A model generated the notes under the pieces. The model saw only the letters and a list, made by a program, of their open reading frames with translations. It searched no databases and was not told the DNA's origin. Shown in pieces: positions 57,380 through 64,000 of a DNA stretch of 64,000 nt. Both the position numbers and the translations under genes were made by a program. This DNA is from Planctomycetaceae bacterium (GTDB lineage Bacteria; Planctomycetota; Planctomycetia; Pirellulales; Pirellulaceae): NCBI GenBank assembly GCA_020638995.1, contig JACKHM010000003.1:558001-622000 (forward strand), read 5' to 3'. Each line of letters begins with the position of its first letter. The first letter of the stretch is position 1.

Positions 57380-59836
57380 ATGGTCGAGAAGGCAACAATC
57401 GATATCAAACTGTTGCTGCCCGAAGTGGTGGACGCCCGCGACGCTTGCGTCAAGCGACTCACAGATCTGTTGGCGGCAAAAGACGGGATCGATGCGGCGC
57501 ATGTCCTGGAAGCTGAAACCGGTCAGCCCGATCAAATCTGCATTCACTACGAACCGGGCAGGCTTTCGATTGGTGAGGTTCGCGAGTTGGCCAACCGGGC
57601 CGGAGCAAAGCTTCAGGAGCGGTTTGGGCACTTGCTATTGCGGGCGGAGGCGATGCACGCTCGACGCGCTCGAACAGTTGCAGCCCGTGTCCAGAAGATT
57701 ATCGGCGTGATCGAAGCTGCGGCTTCTCCCGACGGCGTGCTGCGGATCGAATTTGATCGCGAGCAAACGGGCGAAGTCGCGATCCGCGACGCGTTGAAAA
57801 AGTCAGGCGTTGGCATCATCGCAGAGAAACCCGCGAAGGCGGCAGAAACGGAGGCTGAGTCAGACCACGATCATGCGCACGGTGGGTTGTTCGGTGACAA
57901 TACGGAATTGATTTGTGCTCTGGCCTGCGGAGCGATCCTGTCGGTCGGGTGGCTGCTGTCCGTGCTAACCAGCCTCACGCCGTGGGTGCCGTGGAGTTTA
58001 TATGTGGCAGCGTATTTCTTCGGCGGCTTCTTTACGCTTCGGGAAGCGATCGAAAGCATCCGAGCAGGCCGTTTCGAGATCGACTCTCTCATGTTGGTGG
58101 CGGCCATCGGTGCGGCGTCGCTGGGCGCGTGGGCGGAAGGCGCGCTGTTACTTTTTCTGTTCAGCATCGGGCACGCTCTCGAACACTACGCCATGGGCCG
58201 TGCCAGACGAGCGATCGAAGCATTGGCCGAACTTGCGCCCGATACGGCGATGGTTCGACGTAACGGTGACGTGAAGGAGTTGCCGGTCGATCAGCTTCAG
58301 CGAGGCGACGTCGTTATCGTCAAGCCGAACGAGCGGATATCGGCGGATGGCTTTGTGATCAAGGGCGAGAGCAGCGTAAACCAAGCGCCGATTACCGGCG
58401 AGAGCGTTCCCGTCGATAAGCAACCGGTGGCCGACCCTCAACAGGCCGCCAAGAATCCGGACGGAATCGAGGCTCGGCATCGGGTGTTCGCCGGAACGAT
58501 CAATGAAAGCGGAGCCTTGGAAGTGCAGGTTACCAAGCTATCAACCGACAGCACACTTGCCCGCGTCGTGACGATGGTCAACGAAGCGGAAACCCAGCAG
58601 TCACCTACGCAGCGGTTTACCGACAGATTCGAAAAGTACTTCGTGCCCGCAGTGCTGGGTTTCGTTGTGCTTCTGCTGTTTGCCTGGATCGTGATCGACG
58701 AACCGTTCAGTGCCTCGTTCTATCGCGCGATGGCAGTCCTTGTTGCCGCCAGCCCGTGTGCGTTGGCGATTTCGACGCCCAGCGCGGTACTGAGTGGCGT
58801 GGCTCGCGCCGCGCGCGGCGGCGTCCTGGTCAAAGGAGGCGGTCCACTAGAGAACCTCGGCACGCTCGGCGCGATCGCCTTCGACAAGACTGGCACACTC
58901 ACCGAAGGCAAGCCGCGACTCGCCGATGTCGTGCCGCTTGAAGGTGCGAGTGAAGACGAACTCCTGCGCGTAGCCGTCGCGGTCGAGAGCCTTAGTGACC
59001 ATCCATTGGCTGCTGCGGTGGTGCGCGATGGAAAGGAGAGACTAGCGTCGAGAGACGCTCAGCTCTCAACCATGCCCGAAGCTTCCGACTTGCAGAGCAT
59101 CACCGGTCGCGGAGTCAAAGCCCAATTCGATGGCAAATCCGTTTACATCGGCAAGGACGATTTGTTTGCCGAAGTCGATGGACCGCCACTTCCAGAGGCA
59201 ATGCGAGAGCAAGTTGAGTCGCTTGAATCAGCCGGTCGCACGACAATGATTGTGCGATATGGCGAGCGTTACTTGGGCGTGCTTGGTTTGATGGACACTC
59301 CGCGAGATGCAGCCAAGGCGATGATCGGAAGGTTGCGCGAATTGGGCGTGCGTCGCATGATCATGATCTCCGGCGACAACCAGCAGGTCGTGGATGCCGT
59401 CGGCAAAGAAGTTGGCATCGATGAAGCCTGGGGCGACTTGATGCCGGACGACAAAGTCGATGCGATCAAGAAACTGCGACAGCAGGAAGATGTCGCGATG
59501 GTCGGCGACGGTGTTAACGACGCGCCTGCAATGGCCAATGCCACGGTCGGGATCGCGATGGGCGCGGCGGGGTCGGACGTCGCGCTCGAAACCGCCGACG
59601 TCGCGTTGATGGCGGACGACTTGAACCACCTCCCGTTCGCCGTGGGCCTCAGTCGCCAAACTAGCCGAATCATTCGGCAGAACCTGTGGTTCAGTTTAGG
59701 CATGGTGGCGTTGCTCGTGCCAGCAACGATTTTCGGCTTGCAAATGGGCGCGGCCGTGCTGTTGCACGAAGGCTCGACCTTGCTGGTCGTCTTCAACGCC
59801 TTGCGACTACTGGCTTATCGTGACCGCACGAACTAG
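57380..59836 (+). CDS. P1B-4-type heavy-metal ATPase (Co/Zn-like)
   Basis: 818 residues from the ATG at 57380 (GGGAGAG upstream); the frame is open from 57293. The N-terminal about 150 residues look like two HMA-like folds without CxxC, followed by a His-containing linker (DHDHAHGG). Membrane and catalytic parts: TGESVPVDKQ, the intramembrane SPC (VAASPCALAIS), DKTGTLTEGKP, SDHPLAAAV, GDGVNDAPAM and, near the end, HEGSTLLVVFNALRLL. SPC together with HEG-x-T is the signature of P1B-4 ATPases, which export Co, Zn or Fe. The gene is preceded by a Cys-rich family member and followed by small secreted proteins. Confidence 0.92.
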   Translation: MVEKATIDIKLLLPEVVDARDACVKRLTDLLAAKDGIDAAHVLEAETGQPDQICIHYEPGRLSIGEVRELANRAGAKLQERFGHLLLRAEAMHARRARTVAARVQKIIGVIEAAASPDGVLRIEFDREQTGEVAIRDALKKSGVGIIAEKPAKAAETEAESDHDHAHGGLFGDNTELICALACGAILSVGWLLSVLTSLTPWVPWSLYVAAYFFGGFFTLREAIESIRAGRFEIDSLMLVAAIGAASLGAWAEGALLLFLFSIGHALEHYAMGRARRAIEALAELAPDTAMVRRNGDVKELPVDQLQRGDVVIVKPNERISADGFVIKGESSVNQAPITGESVPVDKQPVADPQQAAKNPDGIEARHRVFAGTINESGALEVQVTKLSTDSTLARVVTMVNEAETQQSPTQRFTDRFEKYFVPAVLGFVVLLLFAWIVIDEPFSASFYRAMAVLVAASPCALAISTPSAVLSGVARAARGGVLVKGGGPLENLGTLGAIAFDKTGTLTEGKPRLADVVPLEGASEDELLRVAVAVESLSDHPLAAAVVRDGKERLASRDAQLSTMPEASDLQSITGRGVKAQFDGKSVYIGKDDLFAEVDGPPLPEAMREQVESLESAGRTTMIVRYGERYLGVLGLMDTPRDAAKAMIGRLRELGVRRMIMISGDNQQVVDAVGKEVGIDEAWGDLMPDDKVDAIKKLRQQEDVAMVGDGVNDAPAMANATVGIAMGAAGSDVALETADVALMADDLNHLPFAVGLSRQTSRIIRQNLWFSLGMVALLVPATIFGLQMGAAVLLHEGSTLLVVFNALRLLAYRDRTN

Positions 59837-60081
59837 TCATTGGTCGCCGCCAGGTGGACGAGCGAATCTCCCTCACGCCGATCATGAAGGTGTCGTCATC
59901 CTGGTGACGCTGTGTATCACGCTGACGTCACATGAACACGAACTCACTCGCGAACTTCTTCAATATCATTCCGTGAACGTGAAGAAGCGGTTTGGCACGC
60001 TGGTTGCGTTCGCCTTGTTTTAGAAGCGTGTGAATGGACGCACGCTCTTTCTATTGGGCTTTATTGGGCGAGGGGAATGAA

Positions 60082-60423
60082 ATGTTTTCAAAACGAATGA
60101 ACCGGGCACTGCTACTTGCTTTCTCGATCTGTGCTAGCGGGGTGATGGCTACGAACTTGCGCGCCGCAGCGCCCGAGGTGATCAACTTTCGGTTGGCGCA
60201 GTGGAAGGCAGCACATTTTGATGACGCAAAGTCGGCGGAGGCGAACTTCAAAACGCTCAAGCAACTTGGCTGCGAAGTCGAGCAGGATCAACACTGCGGC
60301 CATTTCGACGTTCGCTATCGTTGCCCCTCGTGGCGGAGTATCTCGTTCAACAGTCACGACGATGCTCATCGATGGGAGCGGTGGTTGAAAGCGAGTGGGT
60401 TTGAAACGAGCCACAAGCACTAA
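60082..60423 (+). CDS. Small secreted Cys/His protein, paralogue of the gene at 55249
   Basis: 113 residues from the ATG at 60082 (GAGGGG upstream). Signal peptide (ALLLAFSICASGVMATNLRA), then a short helix and the core LGCEVEQDQHCGHFDVRYRC, SWRSISFNSHDDAHRWERWL, then ASGFETSHKH. Compared with 55249 it has the export signal that the other lacks. Conserved Cys, His and Trp suggest a folded periplasmic metal-binding domain. It lies 245 bases after the P1B-4 ATPase. Confidence 0.7.
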   Translation: MFSKRMNRALLLAFSICASGVMATNLRAAAPEVINFRLAQWKAAHFDDAKSAEANFKTLKQLGCEVEQDQHCGHFDVRYRCPSWRSISFNSHDDAHRWERWLKASGFETSHKH

Positions 60424-60478
60424 TGTGTCACCAACGCAAACTTACAACTTCTACGGCACTGAAACGGAAACGCACGCC

Positions 60479-61141
60479 ATGAAATATCGAATCGCAGGAC
60501 TCTTGTCGCTCGGCCTGGCTGCCGGAGCATATTCAACTCTGTACACCACAGGATCGACGAGCGCTCAGCCACCACTTGGTTCATCAAGCGCTAGCTCACA
60601 CGACCACGATCATGACCACGACGGGCACAATCACTCCCGCCAACAATCTAGCGAGCCGCCCGCTCCCAATGCCAACGCGATAATTGCGCCATCCGGCGGT
60701 CCGCCTCCATTGCCGACAACCACTCCAGGCCCATCAACAAATCAGAACGGCGATATACCGGGCCAGTCGCCTTCATCCGTCCCAGCGGATTCGCCACCAT
60801 CACTCTTGCCGCCGAGTACCGGTGCAGGAAACGGCTTTCAGCCCGGCAACTACGATTGTCCTAATGCGAGGCAGTACGACAGTCGCTCACAGTGCGACGT
60901 CTGTCTGTCAGACTTCGCGAACCACCTGTCGTCGTTTCCAAGTTGTGATCGGCAATACGGGATGGCGCATGTCGAGCCGACCGCCATTCATTGCCCGAGT
61001 TCCTACCGCTACGGCGTGACGCGCGATTATGAAGTTCGCGAGTATCGCACGACCTTTGATGCGACAGAGACTTGCTACGATCAGTTTGGGCACGACGTCT
61101 ACGGGTATGGTGCAACCTGTTACGGACATAGATCGAATTGA
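60479..61141 (+). CDS. Secreted Pro/Ser-rich protein with His repeat and Cys-rich end
   Basis: 220 residues from the ATG at 60479. Signal-like N-terminus (IAGLLSLGLAAGAYSTLYTT), then HDHDHDHDGHNHSRQQ, a long Pro/Ser/Thr/Gly linker (about residues 60-120) and a C-terminal part with about eight Cys and many Tyr and Asp (YDCPNARQYDSRSQCDVC and onward). Probably a cell-surface or periplasmic metal binder. No family recognised. Confidence 0.65.
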   Translation: MKYRIAGLLSLGLAAGAYSTLYTTGSTSAQPPLGSSSASSHDHDHDHDGHNHSRQQSSEPPAPNANAIIAPSGGPPPLPTTTPGPSTNQNGDIPGQSPSSVPADSPPSLLPPSTGAGNGFQPGNYDCPNARQYDSRSQCDVCLSDFANHLSSFPSCDRQYGMAHVEPTAIHCPSSYRYGVTRDYEVREYRTTFDATETCYDQFGHDVYGYGATCYGHRSN

Positions 61142-61223
61142 GTCGAGACGGATACTGGCAGTGTCAATCTGGCTGAGAGGCTATAAAAGCCGTGCGGCAC
61201 GCCAGATGTGTGTGCGACACGTA

Positions 61224-62600
61224 CTAGTTCGACGACAAGCCGTACTCGGCTAGTTTCTTTCGCAATGTCGTGCGGTGTAGTCCAAGTTGTCGGGCTGCGG
61301 AAGTGTACTGGCCGTGATGCTTTTCGATTGCGACCTTTAACAAGGACGGTTCAACTAACTTTAAGAGCTGTTCGTACAAAACATCAGAAGCATCGGCGTT
61401 AGCAAGCTTCGCCGTTGCCCAACGTTCGATCAGTTCCGAGATCGCCGCGTCGATCGGTTGATCCTGTCCATCTGTTTTAACCAACACCGCGGAGGCTGGC
61501 TCCGGCAAATGCTCGATTCCGATCACGCCACCACGGGCGACAATAAGGGCGTGTTCCATGGCGTTCCGCAATTCGCGGACGTTTCCATACCATGCGCGAC
61601 GCTGCAATTCGTGGACGGCGTCGTCCGAGAGATTGGGGCTAGAAATTTCATTTCGGCTTGCTGTAGCCAGAAAGTATTCAGCCAATTCGCGGATATCGTT
61701 GCCGCGTTTTCGCAACGGTGGCAGCACGATACAAAACGCGGCAATGCGGAAGTAAAGGTCGTGGCGGAACTCACCGTTCTTCACTTTCATTGGCAAGTCT
61801 TGATGCGAAGCGGATACGATACGGAAGTCCGTTTTTACCGGCTTGCCAGATCCGACGGGAATGACCTCGCCGTGATCCAATGCCCGCAGCAGTTTTACTT
61901 GTGCTGGCAGCGGAATATCGGCAACTTCGTCAAGGAATAGCGTCCCGCCATTCGCCTGAGCCAACAGGCCAACACGATCGTGATCCGCCCCCGTAAACGC
62001 ACCGCGCGCGTGGCCGAACAGTTCGCTCTCGGCCAACGATGAACTAAGCGATGCAACGTTTACCGCGACAAACGGTCCGTCACCCCGAGAACTGTACTGG
62101 TGGATCGCTCGCGCTGCCAACTCCTTTCCGGTCCCACTTTCCCCGCAAAGCAGCACACTCGTATCCGCAGAAGCCGCGAGCGCAATCTGCTTGAACACGT
62201 CTTGCATGGCAGGAGAGCGGCCGACTAAGCCACCCACAGCGCCGCTGCTGGTGCGGCCTTCAGTTGCGGCTACGTTCGTGCTCAACGCGCGCGTAACGGC
62301 GTGCTGTACTGTGTCTAAGTCAAACGGCTTGACGATGTATTCGAAGGCTCCGTTGCGGACCGCTTCGACGGCCGTTTTCAAGTCTCCGTATGCCGTGATG
62401 ACAATGATTGGAACTTGCCCGACTCGGTGACGAAACTGTTCAATCGCCGAAAGACCGTCCATACCAGGCAAGCGGACATCGAGCACGATCAAGTCAGGCC
62501 GAACTTCTTCGACAGCTTCCAACGCTTCTTCCGCAGAAGACGCAATAGCAACGTCGTGTCCGATACTCTCGCCAAGCTTGCTCAGTCCCCAGCAAATGCT
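61224..62600 (-). pseudogene. NtrC-type sigma-54 response regulator, N-terminally truncated
   Basis: About 458 codons open from 62600. The receiver is present from SICWGLSKLGESIGHDV onward with phospho-acceptor LIVLDVRLPG and KPFDLD. The sigma-54 ATPase has GESGTGKE (Walker A), GAFTGADHDR and LFLDEVADIPL. The C-terminal Fis-type helix-turn-helix is AARQLGLHRTTLRKKL. The first about 20 residues, including the acidic pair of the receiver, are missing: a TAA lies in frame at 62601-62603 and no start codon with a ribosome site follows. The sequence before it belongs to another truncated gene, so a deletion joined the two. A short product from an internal start cannot be excluded. Confidence 0.8.
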
Positions 62601-62745
62601 TTATGCGACCGTTGGCGCTCGCGAATCCCGCCCCCAGGTCCAGCCGATCCCCGGCAAACCAGGCCACGTAACCGGCGTAGGCCCCGGTGGCAATTGCCGC
62701 GGCATAGAGGAGCCACAACCATTTCCTGTTCCAATTCCATTTCAT
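62494..62745 (-). pseudogene. Truncated single-helix membrane protein
   Basis: ATG ending at 62745 (AAAGGGGG upstream). MKWNWNRKWLWLLYAAAIAT and AYAGYVAWFAGDRLDLG are followed by a short hydrophilic part to about residue 50 (GRIKHLLGT). The reading frame then runs out of frame into the response-regulator gene up to 62494. The natural end is lost at the junction near 62600. Confidence 0.55.
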
Positions 62746-62762
62746 TGCATCGGGTCCCCCTT

Positions 62763-63311
62763 TCACTCCGGCGCGTCAACCAGGAGTGGTTCCATCAACG
62801 GCCGATACCGGCAACCGACATTTGCCTCATTTGTACTCATCCACTCACATGGGTTGCTTGGGAAATCAATGCTGGCGAAATGCGTTCCCCCAATCCGTAA
62901 CGAAGTTAGTGTCGCCAGCGACTGCAAATAGGGATTGAGTTCGCTCGACTGGGCGTATGACAACGCAGGAAGTTGGATGTGAATCCTCGCGCCCGGATCG
63001 AACATCTGCCCGCCGTTAAGACCAAGGATGATCGGCAGGATGCGCCCGTCAGCCGGATACGAGACGGCGATGCGGCCTCCGCACGAGGTGACGCGCGCCA
63101 GAGCTTTGGCGCTTAACGCTCGCCGATTCAACCGCGCAAACAGTCTCCGTGCGAACACAAGCGGTGATCGCAATGTGGCACATAATCCGGCACGACTCAT
63201 CCGAAGGGCCTCCTTTCCGGAACGATCAATACGCACAATCCTCGTCGCCTTGAATTCGTAATGTTCTTGCGGCCCGGTTGCCCCTTTGCGAAGAATGCGC
63301 TGCGCAATCAT
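62763..63311 (-). CDS. Hypothetical protein of the partial RND operon
   Basis: 182 residues. The ATG overlaps the stop of the upstream gene in ATGA, typical for translational coupling. A basic N-terminal half (ARRLFARLNRRALSAKALAR) and a mixed C-terminal half with SYPADGRILPIILGLNGGQM and LTSLRIGGTHFASIDFPS. No motif recognised. The ribosome-binding site of the truncated membrane gene lies directly after its stop. Confidence 0.5.
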   Translation of the reverse strand: MIAQRILRKGATGPQEHYEFKATRIVRIDRSGKEALRMSRAGLCATLRSPLVFARRLFARLNRRALSAKALARVTSCGGRIAVSYPADGRILPIILGLNGGQMFDPGARIHIQLPALSYAQSSELNPYLQSLATLTSLRIGGTHFASIDFPSNPCEWMSTNEANVGCRYRPLMEPLLVDAPE

Positions 63312-63544
63312 GCTTCACGTTCCCCGGTATTGCCACGGTGCGCTGGGAAGACTCCGATTCTGACATCGATTTCCTCGGCGAAAGCGCTATGCGTGAACCG
63401 GACTCCCCACGGGACCAGCACATAGTTCCAGCCCCTGAAATCCCATCCCCGGAGACTCTGGAGGGCTGGAACATCGATCGCTTCGACCACCTCTGCCGTT
63501 ACCTCCATCGAGGTCAAGAGGGTTTTGAGTTCATCAGGGGTCAT
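63308..63544 (-). CDS. Small hypothetical protein of the partial RND operon
   Basis: 78 residues. Begins MTPDELKTLLTSMEVTAEVV; the middle contains several Trp (GWDFRGWNYVLVPWGVRF). No membrane segment, Cys or known motif. It lies 64 bases after the RND gene and overlaps the next gene by 4 bases, which supports both as real. Function unknown. Confidence 0.5.
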   Translation of the reverse strand: MTPDELKTLLTSMEVTAEVVEAIDVPALQSLRGWDFRGWNYVLVPWGVRFTHSAFAEEIDVRIGVFPAHRGNTGEREA

Positions 63545-63608
63545 GGTCCGTCACTCACGCTGCATCTCCAGGGCGGTCGGTGGCTTCTCAGCCTTGACCC
63601 GGTTGTAC

Positions 63609-64000
63609 TCAGTGACCCGGCCCAGAAGATGACGGGGCCGACGCGACCGCCCCGGCTCCCACGACCGCCTCGCCGTCGTGGCTGGGCGAAGCCGTCTCGT
63701 GCGCCGCTGCCTGCGACCGCCACCGGCCGACCCAGGACCAGTAGCGCGACCAGTATCGAGTGAAATCTTCCCACAGCGAGTAGGCCACGGGCGTCACGAG
63801 AAGCGTCAAGAGCAGGGAAAGCCCCTGGCCGCCGATGATAACTTTCGCCATGCTCGCGCGAGCGCCAGCACCAGGTCCCTGCCCAAGTGCGATGGGGACC
63901 ATCGCGGCAATCAGCATCAAGGTCGTCATGAGGATCGGGCGCAAGCGGGTCTTGTTCGCCTCCAGAATCGCCGCATTGACCTCCATGCCCCGTGCGCGCA
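63609..64000 (-). CDS. RND efflux transporter, C-terminal end (partial)
   Basis: Only the last about 130 residues are in the window; the gene continues beyond 64000. The motif TRLRPILMTTLMLIAAMVPI, then KVIIGGQGLSLLLTLLVTPV, is the end of helices 11-12 of RND pumps of the HAE1/AcrB type rather than of the heavy-metal type. The C-terminal tail is Ser/Ala/Gly-rich. It is the first gene seen of a minus-strand operon that runs down to the truncated genes near 62.6 kb. Confidence 0.85.
   Translation of the reverse strand, partial: RARGMEVNAAILEANKTRLRPILMTTLMLIAAMVPIALGQGPGAGARASMAKVIIGGQGLSLLLTLLVTPVAYSLWEDFTRYWSRYWSWVGRWRSQAAAHETASPSHDGEAVVGAGAVASAPSSSGPGH

Overview
The window looks like a planctomycete chromosome carrying an accessory metal-resistance island. 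The evidence for the host is a DUF1559 protein with a prepilin-type N-terminus (2701-3756, minus), a DUF1580 protein (7235-7543), and a secreted protein with a LEPR-XLL-like N-terminal motif fused to SdrD_B and DUF3105 domains (19176-20612, minus). The species cannot be named from the sequence.

Layout. (1) 1-1080: a coiled-coil/HEAT protein, then tRNA-Arg(ACG). (2) 1033-4400: a small decayed integrated element. The 3' half of the tRNA is repeated at 4353-4400 (48 bp, one mismatch). Between the copies lie an integrase remnant, an HTH gene, a truncated glycosyltransferase and the DUF1559 gene. (3) 4470-15103: a second integrative element directly behind the repeated att site, with a full tyrosine recombinase, regulators, a frameshifted excisionase, a P-loop ATPase, a 37-bp-arm inverted repeat and a large protein with a primase-like zinc finger. 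(4) 15588-22614: a Cu(I) P1B ATPase, two Cys-rich secreted proteins (one with three CC-x5-CC-x5-CC blocks), and two secreted or lipid-anchored proteins. (5) 22745-28830: a mercury cluster with merR, a MerT-like protein, a MerR-MerB fusion, a CopZ-MerT-MerP fusion, a MerP-thioredoxin protein and a redoxin. (6) 28972-41502: a CusABC-like efflux system with several small metal-binding proteins. (7) 41125-56336: two divergent CzcABC-like systems around about 47.1 kb. (8) 56424-61141: a P1B-4-type ATPase with small secreted satellites and a dead SpoIIE remnant. (9) 61224-64000: a truncated NtrC-like regulator joined to a truncated membrane protein, then the end of another RND operon that runs out of the window.

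The most striking observation is in the mercury cluster. Three reading frames are open except for five in-frame UGA codons, and each UGA sits where the family has (or may well have) a functional Cys: the MerT-like T-U-P-C, the MerP-like T-U-M-S-U, the thioredoxin-like T-U-G-P-C, and a C-terminal G-U-P-I in the redoxin. No UAA or UAG interrupts these frames. Hairpins with the size and distance expected of bacterial SECIS elements follow several of the UGAs. I read this as a selenocysteine-based mercury handling system. It depends on sel genes outside the window.

A second theme is a set of seven small secreted Cys-rich proteins, roughly one per efflux module, several with a similar hydrophobic C-terminus. 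Three of their operons share a promoter of the same geometry. CC-type and His-rich metal-binding domains recur in the adaptors, ATPases and lipoproteins, so the region appears to combine efflux pumps with an unusually large periplasmic metal-binding set.
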